NCBI RefSeq assembly: GCF_048128805.1
Contig: NC_136008.1
Location: forward strand, 15,727,572-15,791,571
DNA: 64,000 nt
Source of the DNA: Centroberyx gerrardi
Taxonomy: Eukaryota > Chordata > Actinopteri > Beryciformes > Berycidae
Reading direction: 5' to 3'
A program made the translations under genes and the position numbers. Shown piece by piece: positions 35,812-49,263 of this stretch. The stretch's first letter is position 1, and every line of letters begins with the position of its first letter. The notes below the pieces were generated by a model, which made no database searches, was not told the DNA's origin, and was given only the letters and a program-made list of their open reading frames with translations.

Positions 35812-38800
35812 ATGGCACTGTTCCTGGACAGGACTTTAGTCAGCAACAACATGGACACATCAAACTTTGCCCACGTCATCTTCCAGAATGTGGGGAAGAG
35901 CTACCTGCCCCATGCTGCACTGGAGTGTCATTACACCCTCACGCAGTTCATTAAACCACATCAGAAGGACTGGGTTGGCATATTCAAGGTGAGTGACTGT
36001 GTTAATGCATTACTATTATTATTTTTCCTTATGTATTACATTGACCAGGACCTACCTTTAATGATGCATTGTAGATAAATCTTCTAAACCTATCTTGACT
36101 GCATTTGCACTATGTAGTAAGGACATCATGGCTAACTTAGTGACTGACCTAAAAACCCTGTGAATCTGTGCCAGTGTCCTTTGAGCAGCCATGCCTCAGA
36201 ATTCAGCTTGCAGAAGTTGCATTACTGAGATTTTACTAATAAAGGGGTGAACTAGGGATTGATGCATTAGAGAATAAAAAGTAAACTCTGTGTTAGAGAT
36301 TTTGAGTGCAGCCATTTTCATGCGCATTTGAAAAATGAGCTTGGCAGAAGGAATGGAGCTTTTTGACCCCCATCGCACACTTGAGTGTCCCAGATGGATC
36401 TGGTTATAGGAGCACATTAAATCCAATACAGTGGCAGTAATTGATTTTAGCCTCCTCTGTAGTGAATGGTGGGGGTGGAGGGCAGCATACGGCCTCAGGC
36501 TGCTGTAGACCAGCAGACTTGTTACTTCACAGCGACCGGGATCTGATGAGATGGAAACTGGGATCAAATAAGACCAGATCAAAACAATTCCAACTAATTG
36601 TTCTATCTGACTGTGTTGCATTCTGCCTGAACATGCTTGCACTGTTCGCACAAACAATGTTTCTCTGTTGACGTCATTACAGAATATGGCTTTAGGAAGA
36701 ACATTTGAGAGAAATCTGTTGGGTAACTTTTGGTGTAGGCTAATAACAGTATTTCCACATATACTGTATATAGCCAAGGCATATATCAAACTGGTACATA
36801 GAGTTTTATTTTGCTCACTTTGAGGCTGAATTTTGTGTTTGTTAAGTCAGTTATCATGAATTGCCTGTGGTGGCATATTGTAGTGCCATACAGCTAGTCA
36901 AGTCACATTGTTGCATTCCTGCATACAATTCTCTGGTAGATCTGAGCGTTAAGTTGTTGAAATCATTAGATGAAGTTAATTTGTGTCTGAACAATATAAC
37001 CTTAAACTGGCTTCATAAATTTAGTGTGTGCTTCCCATGACGTTTTGTTTTGAAGGGGTGAGAGTGAGAAATGAGGTTATGTTAGGCTGCTGGGGGTGGA
37101 GCAGGTAATGTCCGGAGGGCGTTGAAATGTACTGTACTCAGCATTCTATTATAGTTGGATGGCATACCACATTGTGTTTTCCCCTCAAGCTAGTCACCAA
37201 CTGGCAGTATATTTCTTAAACGCACACTAATTCCTTGAGCCTCTAAAACACAGAGTTAAGGTGGAAAAGGCTGAGTGCAGGATCATAAATCATGTAAATG
37301 TTCCTGGCTGCGCTGACAGATGAGAAGTTTGGTGCCAAGCTCTAGCGTTCGCATGCGAAGAGATACCTGGGTCTGGAGTCAGTTTGCCTGAAGTAGTGCA
37401 TCAGTTCCAGCACCTTATCACACATTAAGTTGCTATTGGCTCCCAGTGACGTGGAGCTGACACTGCCTTTGAGTATTTGGAGTGTTACCACTTTCTCTAG
37501 GCTGTCGATCTATCTGTTGTTCTTCCTGATTTGAAAGTAGGGCATGTTCCAGACATAGGCTACAGGTTGGACTAGATGGAGTCACATGGGCTCCAAAATG
37601 GTTCAGTTGCCTGAAATGTGACCTGTCAACATGAATGTCAGTAAGTTTATTATGAAATTTGTTCCTCTCTTGATAAAAATTTGTTCAACAGAAAGTGAAT
37701 TATTTTCCAATTTGTTGTCTAATTTATGATCGAACATGTCAACCTAAAATTATTTACAAATCTCCTAATTATACACTGCGACTTGCCAAGTCAGACAAAC
37801 CCCAAAAGGCTGAAGCTATCTATTTTCCTATATATATGTGGGGCACAGGTTCTTGTTTGAACATGGACAAAAGCAGCCTTTGGCCCTTTGATGTTGGAAC
37901 ATTTACCATAAGGCGTGATGTGAGCTGTTCTAGGCTTCGTGGAGGAATGTTGTTGGGACAGGTTGTCAGAGTGGCCTAGGAGAAGGCAAACACAGCATTA
38001 TAATTAACTTGTCGCTGAGCACAGCCTCTCCGTGTGATTCATGAACAACTTGCCCATGAATTTATACGGTCTGACTGGCACATAGACAGTATACTACCTG
38101 CTGCAGCAACATTGCCATCGGCTTCTGTCAGCTCTCTTGCAGAAGTATGACTAGGTTGGAATGCTGGCGCAACATTATGTTTAAACTTGGTATAAGACAA
38201 GACATTTGCTTTGGTAGACGCTGTGATTGTTCACCGACTTTTACTTGTGTAGTTGTTTTGGAGACATTTTGTCTTTCAGATATAATGTCTAGCCTATGCT
38301 ATCGCCTTAGTCACCAGTCCACAAAGATCCAGTAAAGACCTATGTGACTGAAAGTTTTATGCTGTCCTCGCCTCCTAGTTATACACACTGCAGACCCTCT
38401 GGTGTAAGTGAAAGAGTTCCTCTCAGAGTTTCTCACCCACTGCCACCTCCGCAGCTCTAATGAGTAGAATGGTGAGGGCTAGCCTTCAGTAATGACACTC
38501 ACTAACTAGGTGCATGGTTTAATTGCTTCCTGTTCTTTACTGCTGGAGGCTGGAGCTCCACTGGTAACAATTGGGGGTTTTGGAGCACCAGAGCCTTCTA
38601 TCTCTGGCTCTGATGAACACTCACATTATTGTAGCTGAAGGCTGTTTGTACACAGGTGAGAAAAGCTGCTCAGATAGCGAAGAAAGTTTACCTACATCGG
38701 AAGCAACATCTGCTGCAACTGTACTAAAACACTACATAACTGAATGAAATATAGTCTCATGAATATTTAAAATAGATTTCGGACGAAGCGTTGCAATGAG

Positions 38801-41800
38801 TCATATTTTAAACTGTTTTTTGTGGCGAAAGGCTGGTGTAATAGGCCAGTTTGACTGGGCTTGTTTTGGATGCGTGTGTGTGCCTGAGTGTGCGCTCACA
38901 GAAACCCAGCCAGCTCGATGTGACTCTGATTTTGTTTGACAGTTTTATGGCAGTAGGCTAAAGTTATGGATGTATTTTCTGTACTCCCCCCCTCCTCATC
39001 AGCCATCAGTTAACAACACATAAAATACATATAATTACATTTTGGTTTTCATTTTGAAGTCGCCTATGTATAAAATTTTCACCTATTTTCCTCTTCCTGT
39101 TTGAAGTGAGTTGTAGCTGCGTTTCCACAGTTGGGCTTGTTCATGACAAGGGCCTGGCCACATGCACGTGGTGACCAGGAGTTTGAGCGGTTCGCTGAAA
39201 TGATCCTTTTTTCTGCTCAGAAATAATGTCAAGTGAAGGGTTGGACTTACCCTGCCGTGCCAGCTTAGATTGAAAACCCCTAAATTACCATAATAAACCA
39301 TTTGTCTGAGATATTTGGAGGAGGCAGTCTCTGGATTTAAGGATCTCCCTGTAATCCTCCGTTGTTATTATCCTACATTGATGTGGTGAGAGTGTTGGGT
39401 TGAATGGATCCCTCACACTGTCTTACAGGTAGGTTGGAGCACAGCGAGGGACTATTACACATTCTTGTGGTCGCCTCTCCCTGAGAACTACGTGGAAGGC
39501 ACCGCGGTCAACAGAGCTGTGGTGTTTCAGGGTAAGATCATACGATATTTTTATATAACTTTGACACCTTTTCATAACCACATGTCTGAGGACTGTTAAA
39601 ACTTTAATACCCAAATCAGTGGACACAGTTAAATGAGAAGCTGTACCAAGAGATCTTTTGTCGGGTGTTAACAGTGCCATGTCAGTTTCTTTATTATTTT
39701 ATGATGTGCCTGCTTTATTATATTGCACACAGTGAAAAGTGACAGGAAAGGGCGAGAGAGAGACATGGGACAATGCTTGTTAGATTCAAACCCACATCAC
39801 AAATATGTAATATGTGCCCCAGCTCACTGAGCCACTATAACACAACAGTTTCTGCAATTATTTCAGATAATAACTTTGGGATAAGTTAGAAGTTAAAGAG
39901 AAGCTCAGGTCTTAAGGCCCTAAGGTTCTTCTGAGCTTAGTTTAAGGTTGTGGATGAATGTCTTTGCCCTTGCTCCTCTGCACTGCCGCACATCCAGACC
40001 AATCGGACTCATTCTTCCGCAGGATATTATGTGCCCAATGACGATGGTGAGTTCTACCAGTTCTGCTATGTGACTCACAAAGGGGAGATCCGGGGGGCCA
40101 GCACGCCATTCCAGTTTCGTGCCAACAGCCCTTCAGAGGATGAGCTGCTGACTGTGGAGGATGAATGCAACTCTGACATCCTGGTGGTCACCACCAAGGC
40201 TGGCTTCCTGGAGGTAGAGTGTGCCTCAGCGCTACCAACGTCCATGTTCTCAAATCTTAATTGTTTGGCTGTCACAGCTCTGCTAATTGGCTCTCTGTTT
40301 GAGCTCATATTAGGTTGACAGACATAATGACACAGTTGTAAACATTGTTATTTGGACGTGGTGGTGTACTACGTCAGTGAAGTAATTATTAAGTGATAAG
40401 CCATAACGGCTCAAACTATTTCTCTTCCTATGCAGCAAAAGATGGAAGAAGCCCAGAGAGAGAAAGAAGAGCTGGTCAAAAACATGGCCCTGCTCCAGCA
40501 AGAGAAGGAGCAGCTGGAAGCGGAGAAGGAAAGCCTACAGAAGGAGTGTGAGCAGGAGAAGGAGACCTGCGCCCAGCTGAGGAGAGAGAACCAAGTAAGC
40601 TGAGGATAGATAGGGTCAAGGAAGGAGAGGAAAAGGAAACATTAAATGGGGTTTTAGCCTGGTAACATGCACTTGTGTGTTCTGTAAAGTGTAAAGCAAA
40701 AAGTCAACAAACATCTATAAAACCCCCCCAAAAAAACAGGGTTTTAGATGGCCATGTTTGTTCTAAAACTCAGAAATTTGGTGAAATTGTTTTTTTTTAT
40801 AGTGTAGTAGCACAGAGAAATTATATTTGCCAATTTATGTGATTGAGTTTGTACACACAATAGTTCACCGACAAGAGGCTCTTGTCTAGTTGTTGTAGTT
40901 TTTCTGAGGCTAGTTTCACATTTGGCCTTGTAGTCTCTTAGCACCCCCTAGCGTGAGCCTACAGTATATTAATATCCATTCACAGAGCTATCCAAACTCT
41001 TTATCCACCAAAAGAATAAATCAGACTCTGACAGACATGAATGTCTGTATTATCAAAGTTGTTATTTCGTTTTTTATAGCATAACATTATGTGTATCTTA
41101 AAAGCAGTGTCAGTGATAATTCATACAGCTGTCACGTGCTGTAAATCTGCTGGTTTTTAAAACAGTTTTGAGATGAAAACATGATTACAGATTTTGCGGC
41201 TGTTAATTTTATGGCTATACTTTTATATGATTTTTTTATGTGGTGCGAATAAAAAGATTCCAAAATTCTGCCTATAAACATACTGTAAAAAAAATCCATT
41301 ACCCTTTGCTTTTTTGCTGCCACGACACTAAACTAAAAGTCCAAACTAGAAGTCTGAAAACTCTGGATTGAGACTTGTTGTTCATTTGCGTTCAGAATTG
41401 CATCTCAACAAGTATAAACTTTTTATTTTGTGTAGCTGTGTTTTCCACAAACTTAGAGCCAAAGGCTGAGAAGGCGTTTACAAGGAAACTAGCATTATTG
41501 GCCGTGTCAGTTCTTAAATCCAGGAAGTCCTTGCATTGGTCCTGGCACAACCTGGAGGAAATAAATGTGATCATTCTGAGAGCTTAACAAATAATATGGT
41601 TCTAACAGCAACAGATAATAATAGCAATTGCAATACTAGTATACACAATACTCTGTTGTCAAAAGTGCATTAGAGTAAGGCATTGATTATTTTGTGGATA
41701 AATATACTCATTTGTACTCAGGTTGGATTGACACACATTACCAGAAAGAAGTGTCCACAGCATCCTTTTTGAACTGTTCTTTATTCCTGTGTCTTAACCC

Positions 41801-43426
41801 ACTGACTCTCAGCGGTCTGTTTTTTTCTCCCAGGATGTGCAGAGTTCCTCCCAGGCCCTGCAAGAGGAGAGGGAGGAAGTAAAGAGGAGGCTGGAGGAGG
41901 CCACAGCCAGGGTCTTGCAGCTCGAGGAGGACCTGATTGGAGTCACCCAGAAAGGCCTGCAGAAAGAAACTGAGCTAGACAGGTGAGTTCAGGACAGAGA
42001 GGGTTGGTGGTAGATTCATTGTCACTGGTTACATTTACATGCACAGAGAATTATGTTTTTTAACCCGGTTACTCAAATAACCTGGCTTTGGTTCACTATG
42101 TATAAACATCATAACTCGGTCAGAATAACCCGGATAAACTCGCACTCGAAACTTGGTTAAGATGCCCTTCTTACCCCGATTTTTAAAGGGGTTACAGTGG
42201 CATGTTAACACCTTACCCCTTTCACTGGGTTTTCGCCATTTGTGCAAACTCTGACCCACAGAGGATTATGGGTACATTTTGATGTCAACTTTAATATCAG
42301 CTCAGGAGTGTCATGAAGATGACACATACTCTTGGAATCACCATTATTTCCCCATGTATTAAAAGTAACCTACTATTTCTCAGTCAAATAGGGAGGCGGT
42401 AGCTGGCTGCTCCACCTTTTCATACTTTTTTGCTGTGAGTGGGAAACCACAGATGGACAGGAATATTCTGTAAATCGGCTTATTCAACAGGGATACTCAA
42501 TCGCAGGGTATGAAAGGTTCATGCTTAACCCGATTAAGGAGTATGGCCAATAGCCAGGTTACCTCGTGCATGTAAACGTAGCCACTGTGAGGGCTGATGC
42601 AACAGATGACTAACAGCTGTGATGACCTGTTTCTTAGTCTGAAGGATAGAGTGAAGAAAGTTACAGCGGAGAAGGAGGCCCTTGAATCTCATCTGAAGAA
42701 TGAGAAAGATGAGAAGGAACTCTACAAGGTAATGTACTGTGGACCTCTGTAAATTGGCTTTATGTCTTTGCACAAATGCCATCAATATAAATTACATTAC
42801 ATTCAAGTATGTCCTGCATGTCACATGAAGATAAATAACAAAATAGGGATGGCAAGGTTCAGGTAGCTAGCAGCTAGATGCTTTCTCACACATCATCGAT
42901 CTGGAATCAGTCGTGGTAATTCTATAAATGGGGATTGACATAGTGGCTCTGTGGACAGATATGTTTAATGACAGCCTCACAATCCGTTAAATATTGCTGT
43001 TATATTAGATTCCAAACAATTTGAGGTCAATTTCTTTGTCTTTCTCTCTGTTTCTGTTTTTCACTCTTTACTGCTGTGATAATTGTGCATACTTTTGCCC
43101 AAATATTTAGTCTAAACAGGGCATGCCTTATTCCGTCCTCTTCTGGTCTGTCTGGTGTTTGTGTGTCTTTGTTGTGGTGGGCACTGCTCAGGAACTGGGA
43201 GTGGCACATGCTGTCGCCACGGAAACGGAGGCAAAAACCCATACCTAATTTAACTTGCACCATCACAGTGGGCTGTAGCAAGAGGGAAACTTTATGGCCT
43301 ATCTCAATCTCTGTTTTGTAATTAAAGTCATGCGACATTTATTTTAATAGTCATATGCTGCTGGTACATGATCGTGATTGGTGCTGTATAAATGAGGCAA
43401 AAACCTATGAGCCTATGTTTTATAAC

Positions 43427-43488
<62 letters not shown>

Positions 43489-46400
43489 GTGTGTGTGTGT
43501 GGACACCAGATTCACCTGAAGAACCGGGAGCTGGAGAACACTAAGCTGAGTGCGGAGCTGCAGATGCTGAAGTCTGTGGATGTGAACAAAGAAAACACAA
43601 TCTCCCAGTTTAAAGAGGAGGTGGGACGCCTGCAGGCCTGCCTCACTGAGAAGGAGAAACAACACAGAGAGATCCTGGCCAAAGTGTCCCCCTTGGTACA
43701 AAGTTTTTTGTTTTAAAGCCCCTTTGATCAGTGCTTACATATCCTGCTTTTAATTTTAATAATAATAACAATAATAAATTGCAGGCCTTGCTGAAATGGA
43801 GAACTTTCAGTCCAAATGAGCAAACCATTTCAAGAGTTCTTGGCACCATAGCACATAATCCCTATCTGTTCCTTCATGTTCCCCTTTCTTCATGTGTGTC
43901 TCTGGCAGGGAGATATGAAAGCCCTGAAGGAGCAGTTGCGGCAGAAGGAGGAGCAGCTCCAGGCCAACCAGCAGCAGTCCTCCATGTTGGCGGCTGAGCT
44001 GAGGGACGCCTCCAGCGCCCGTGACCGCAGCATGTCCGACCTGTACCGCATGAGGCTGGAGGCCGATGCCCTGCGCCAGGCCAAGGCTGAAGCTCAGACC
44101 CAGTGCCTCCGCCTGGAGCGCCTGGTGGAGCAGATGAAGGCAGAGGCCAAGCAGGAAGCAGTAAGGACAAGAATCAATCAGCCTATCAGGCTTTATTGCT
44201 TGAATTAACTCTATATGTAACATTATTACACACTTATATCAGCTTTTACCATGCACTCTATGAGACACTTGAACCAAAATCATGTCAGAATTAGCACCCT
44301 AAATCATTGTAGAGCCTTTATCACAGACATTTTGATGCTAGAGTTTCTGTAATTTTGTCCATGCCCATGCAGTAACTGACTATTAGCCATGGAGATAAGA
44401 GTATAGGGTTTTTTGCAGGTGGCCCATTGTTGTGTTTGGTGTCTTAACTGTTCTACCCATAATGCTTTGTGTCAGCAGGCCAAGGCAGAGGAAGAAGCTG
44501 CTGCAGACCCAGCCATTTTAGCAGAGCTGCAGAGAGAGGTGGAGGACCTGAAGCTCCGCCTGCACATGGCTGCCGAACACTACAAGGAGAAGTACAAGGA
44601 ATGTCAGCGACTGCAAAGACAAGTGATTAAGCTCTCTGAACAGCAGGGGGTATGTCTCACCAGATACCTGCCAACACCCCCATCACCTCCCCAAAAAACA
44701 CACACACAGCAAGTAAAACCCTCCTTGGACTGACACCCCCTATCTGACAAATTTGTTACAAATCAGATCAGCTTCCCCTAACAGTAGGTCTGCCCGTCAC
44801 ATCACGCTGAATGTCCCCAAAGTTAAAACCTCCCTTGGCCACTCCTCATTCCAGTTTGCTGCTTCCAGTGACAGGAATGAGTTGCAAAAGTTTCTGAAAT
44901 TGGGCAATTTGATCTCTCTCAGCCTTCAAGGACTCTATCACAGACATTTATAGGCACACAACTGTTTCTCAGTAAAGTATCGGTGGTTCTGTATGCTTTG
45001 TGGCATGTTTTAATTGCTTTTAGTGGTGTCCTTGTTGTTGATGTTGATGTTTTTTGTTATACTGTTTGCTGTCTCCATGTGTGGCCGTCTAGCTTATGCC
45101 CAATTTTCTCCGGTCTGTAGGAGCAGAAGAGAAGCTCAGCAGCAGAGGCCATAACAGTCCCTGTATCAGTGAGTCCAGACACATCTGTGCCAGGTACCTG
45201 TATATCTAAGTATGCCAAATTGTCATTTATGCTATGATGAATTGCCTTTAGGGCTGCAGTGATTAGTCAACATCATTTGAATTTGTATTTGCATATTAAT
45301 CATCACCAGGTTGTTTTATTTTGAACCTGCTGTGGCGAGACCAAACCCTGAGTGCACTTATGAGAATTCCAAAACCTGCAGCGTTCAAAGTATAGAAATA
45401 CTATAAAGAGAAAGCAATGATGTGGGGCTTTTTTGTAAATGTGCAAATCTAAAAAAACACACTACAGCAGTGACCGCTGTGCACAAACTCCTGAACAGAA
45501 AAAAATACCAGTTGTGCAATTTAATGCATGTGATGGTGCAGGTAAATGGCAAGTGTTATTCATGCTAGGCTGGCCTGCTGGGCTAGCTAGCTGGTTAGCT
45601 TGCTATTATTATGTGGCAATAATCCTTGGCCAAATTTCTGTTCTCAGCCACATTTTTGAAAAAGTTGTATTTATCAGTCTATTTCAATTTCAGTATATAA
45701 TATAAAAATAAGTTGTTACTTTTGTTATCATCCCCTTTAAATACCAGTTTAAAGTTGAACTATCCAAAAACTATGATTATCCTCTCAATTGACAACTAGC
45801 TTAAATGAGAAGCGGTAGAAGAGTTAACTTTTTCTGGGTGAAATCATTCTCTCTACATTAATTTTATTGAGCAAAAGGTTGAAGGTAAGAGAGGATGTAA
45901 TTGGCAATTTTGGGAATGTCACAGAAAAGGAATTTAACAACTAGTATATCATATTACTGCTCTCAGGGACTAATAGGTAATGATATTTTTGAAATGAACA
46001 CTGGTAGTGCTAGTGTAGGTTTTCCAGCAGTGTAAATTCTTAGGCGGCTGCCTTGTGTTTCCCAGTTCGCCTTGGAAATCAGCTCTTTGGCCATTACAGG
46101 TACACTACAATTGTTGAGTAGGTCTATCCACTGGAAAGTAGTAGAAAGGTTTTATATTGTAAATTAGTCATTTAGACTGTTATTTAATCACTAAAATAAT
46201 AAACAGATGAATCGATAACAAAATAACGTTAGTTGTAGCCCTGGTTGCCTCGTCTCAGCAAACCGTCTGACTTGCCCTCCTCGTCTTCACAGGGAGCCCA
46301 GGTTCTGCTGACCCCATGCTGGAAGCCTTCATCCAGGAGAAACTCAAAGGCATCAGCAGAGAGGCATCTGACAGGAACGACAAGTACAAGAAATGCAAGC

Positions 46401-49263
46401 AGCTGCTGATGGTAAGAAACTCTTATTTTTTTGCATCCTGTTAATATCGTTCAAGTATCCCCAAATCTTGTGGAAGACGGCATATGTTCTGTCTCCGTTG
46501 TACTGTAGAGGGATCTCAGATGAAAACAGGGTGACATTACTATGACAGGGTTGGTTGATATTGTCTGACCGTTCTTTAGGAGGAGAAGGAGCGTAGCTGC
46601 ATGTTTGCCGATGAGCTGGCAAAGATGGAGGTGAAATTGAAGGAGCAACTGAAGACTAATGAGAACGTGAAGCTGCAGCTGGCAGCAGAGGAGGACCGCT
46701 ACAAGGTTGGTGCAGGCTGGAGACAGTTCAGAGCACAGTCACATGGGACTCGGCTGCCAACCATGTTCTGTTGTTTCTACCAAGCAGAGCTGTGTGTGGA
46801 TAGTTCATACGAGAAGTCTGTGTTGTTTTTTACCGCTGTGTATGGCTGGTCTAGCTCAGGGAACCAGCCTTTGATGCTATCTCTCCAGTTGAGCGCAGTC
46901 CCTCTCTGACAGTGTTGTTTATGAGCAGGCCTGCTCAGAGAGGACGTTTTACTGCTGTTTATGTCAGGCTCTGGAGACAAGAGAAGCTTGGCTCTGAGGA
47001 CTCCTCTCTAGTTGCCTGGCTAATGCTGTAGTTGGCTCAGGTCAGGCGGATATTTGCTCAGTGTCTCGCAGGAATTCAAACAGGTTGTTTTGCTTTGAGC
47101 TCTACTGTACATAAATCAGTCCTCGGCAAAGGGAAGCCTTTTATGGCTATGATCAATTAATGTCACGCATCAGGGTCTCTGAATATTTTAATTATGCATT
47201 TTTCAAACAGCAGCACATGCTGTCACATATTTTGGAATTGAAAATGTTACTTCATTCCTATGTTTTTTGTATCCTTTGTTTACTGCAGAGCCAGGTGGCT
47301 GAGAAGGGCCGGGAGCTGAAGGAACTTAAGGACACACTAGCACTTCTTCTGAAAGAGAAGGAAAAACTGGAGGGGGTTAGTGACAGCTTTCATTTTCTCC
47401 TTTATAGACTTCTTCCACTCTAAAAATTCCCTGAAAACTGCCATTCCCCTGCCATTTTCCCTCTCCCAATCTGGTCTGGTTTTAACATGTCTCTAATTGT
47501 AGAAGCAAAGTAAATGAGTTCTTATTTTCCATTCCATTACTTTGGACCACAGCAAGGTCCTCACTGACCTAGAATACCGCTTCGAGGTAATGCCGTTACA
47601 GCTAAGAGGAGCAGAATGACCCAATTTGAGGTTTAGACTGTAAATTAAATTGGCGCCTGCAACTAACATCAATAAAACACAGCCTCCCGTTCCCTTTGAA
47701 AACGAGAGGAGTTTCTTTTTTAATGAAGACGCTAATTAAACTGTTTGTGCGAGTGAGAGAAAAAGCAAAGAATTCACAGCTCAGGAGTTGCTATGTGATT
47801 GTAAGGAGTGAAGTATTGTTTGCCTGGAAAGACTGGAAGGCATAGAGAGATACAGCTTCAGAACACAGGCTGAGGTATAGTGGCGTTCATTGGAGGTTCT
47901 TGTATATACACAATCAAAGGAACCAAAAATTTGCCCCAACGGTCTTTGTTATCGTAAAAATTGTTTATGCCTGAAATTCTGTTGTTGCGTCCCCCAGGAG
48001 CTGCAGAAGGGCGGCAGCAGGAAGGGGGATCAGGTGGCCAGTGAGAAAACCAGCCTGGAGAGCATCCAATCCAGCGTGCCTGTATTCCTGCAGTACCCCG
48101 TCCCTTACACCCAGGATGCCCCCACCCCCCTGCTCGTCTCTCAGAGCCCCACCGAGCTGCATTTTGGAAACCCTTACTCCATCTCAGACTCAAAAGGTTG
48201 ATCTCCTTTCTGACAGTAACACATAATCTGTTTCATTTTACAAATTCTACTTTTCACTTTTCTGAGATTGCCTGTGAATCACCAGTCCCGATCAAAAGGT
48301 GTAAAAATTGCACAAATGTTTGAATTTCATTTACAGTAGTTGTGTGTCTGAATTTCCTCCCTGCAGATGAGGCAGACGAGGAGTTCTCCGATGACCAGCT
48401 GCTCAGGCTGCCCCCTGTGGGCCCACCCTCCTGGGACAGCAACGTGGTCTGTATCCAGCCCACCCGCAACCACAGCCGGCCTGATGGCCACGAAGAGTCC
48501 GAGGAACAGCAAAACAACAACAACGTAAGTCTCACCTCCATGCGCAGTGAGCAGTTAATAATAAATACTTGAGAATGGACTGCTTTTTCGCCCTCGGATC
48601 AACGGTAGCTCTTTACGCCAACAGCAGATTGCTTTTGATTGGTTGTAAATGCCGTTTTACCTTCCTTTTTCAGGGCAATACCAATGAACAGCCTGCAGCA
48701 ACTGAAACCCACAGCCCATACGTGAATGATGGACAAACTGCCTTTTGCTTTGATCCCAGGTAACACACCCTCACATGCCCCCAACCCCCATAAATGCCGT
48801 CCAGGTTCTAAGTTTGTTGCACCCTACAGTTTCGCAACCTGTGCATTGTAATGTGTAAAGTGTTTGTTCTGCTGCACAGCCCCCTTTTGTTGGTATTAGT
48901 AGCCCAGCAGGCCACCCATGTTGCCTCAGACAGATGCTCTTTATTAGCCTGTGCTCCTGGTTTGCCAACATCATCACTTAACTGCTTATTAACATGAACT
49001 TTCTCTCCCTGCCTTTCTCTATCCCCACCTCTTCTCTGTCCTGTTGTGTCTCCCCCATGTGCAGCATGGACATGAAACGATGTCCGCTGTGTGAGGTCAT
49101 CTTCCCACCCAACTATGACCAGAGCAAGTTTGAGGAGCATGTGGAGAGCCACTGGAAAATCTGCCCCATGTGCAGCGAGCAGTTCCCGCTGGACTGCGAC
49201 CAGAAGATCTTTGAGAATCACGTGCTCACGCACTTCGATGGCCATCCGCTCAACTTCGACTAG
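35812..49263 (+). CDS. tax1bp1b: Tax1-binding protein 1 homolog
   Basis: Selective autophagy receptor and A20/Itch adaptor that damps NF-kB signalling in the cytosol. 841 aa in 17 coding exons: 35812-35988, 39429-39531, 40023-40213, 40436-40594, 41834-41982, 42638-42728, 43510-43695, 43909-44160, 44479-44649, 45121-45193, 46293-46411, 46580-46705, 47289-47375, 47998-48196, 48367-48524, 48674-48759, 49065-49263. All phases close. The SKICH domain covers about 15-125 (SNFAHVIFQNVGKSYLP, DWVGIFKVGWSTARDYYTF). ILVV at 146-149 is the noncanonical LC3-binding motif. Coiled coils cover about 158-495 and 525-635. A conserved NVVC-x-QP-x-RN-x-SRPDG block precedes two C-terminal zinc fingers (Cys782-His805, Cys809-His832), which bind ubiquitin and myosin VI in mammals. 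PPNY is kept in finger 1; finger 2 has PLDC. A second in-frame Met (residue 14) is an alternative start. Confidence 0.93.
35989..39428 (+). other. tax1bp1b intron after coding exon 1
   Basis: 3.4-kb intron. I see no repeat cluster or conserved gene. A 197-codon open frame on the - strand at 36789-36196 has no recognisable domain. Confidence 0.5.
39700..39842 (-). mobile_element. tRNA-derived SINE-like copy
   Basis: On the - strand: TAGTGGCTCAGTGAGCT (box A like), TGGGTTTGAATCTA (box B like), then CATGTCTCTCTCTCGCCC, CTTTCCTGTCACTTTT and an AATAAAGCAGGC end. The order matches the copy at 34195-34325. It lies between coding exons 2 and 3 of tax1bp1b. Confidence 0.55.
40595..41833 (+). other. 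tax1bp1b intron after coding exon 4
   Basis: 1.2 kb, AT-rich. I see no gene or clear repeat in it. Confidence 0.5.
42023..42587. mobile_element. Short inverted-repeat DNA element in tax1bp1b intron
   Basis: Left end CACTGGTTACATTTACATGC; complement of the right end CAGTGGCTACGTTTACATGC. The interior has further inverted words (AACCCGG, CCCGATT, TTAACCCG) and no coding capacity. Length is 565 bp. The CA(G/C)TGG terminus could be hAT-like, but I see no matching 8-bp duplication at the flanks. It fills most of the intron between coding exons 5 and 6. Confidence 0.6.
42729..43509 (+). other. tax1bp1b intron after coding exon 6
   Basis: 781-bp intron whose last 80 bases are almost entirely TG repeat. 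The remainder shows nothing I recognise. Confidence 0.55.
43429..43500. repeat. (TG)n microsatellite abutting a splice acceptor
   Basis: About 35 TG units with one TTG interruption near 43488, ending nine bases before the first base of tax1bp1b coding exon 7. Only GGACACCAG separates the repeat from the exon. Confidence 0.95.
44476..44478 (+). promoter_or_regulatory. Tandem NAGNAG acceptor of tax1bp1b coding exon 9
   Basis: The sequence TCAGCAG|GCC gives two acceptors three bases apart. Use of the first adds one Gln between exons 8 and 9 without shifting frame. The annotation uses the second. Confidence 0.5.
45194..46292 (+). other. tax1bp1b intron after coding exon 10
   Basis: 1.1 kb without a recognisable gene, microsatellite or named repeat. 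Confidence 0.5.
46706..47288 (+). other. tax1bp1b intron after coding exon 12
   Basis: 583 bases; nothing recognised. Confidence 0.5.
47376..47997 (+). other. tax1bp1b intron after coding exon 13
   Basis: 622 bases; nothing recognised. Confidence 0.5.
48760..49064 (+). other. tax1bp1b last intron
   Basis: 305 bases, ending in a pyrimidine-rich run (TCTCTGTCCTGTTGTGTCTC) before the GCAG acceptor. Confidence 0.55.

Noticed and set aside
36196-36789. 197-codon open frame on the - strand inside a tax1bp1b intron
   Set aside because: Long for chance, but the translation shows no motif or domain and there is no splice or promoter context. A protein search would settle it.
43807-44223. 138-codon frame opposite a tax1bp1b coiled-coil exon
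   Set aside because: Reverse reading of Gln/Glu/Leu-rich codons gives Leu-rich open frames by chance.
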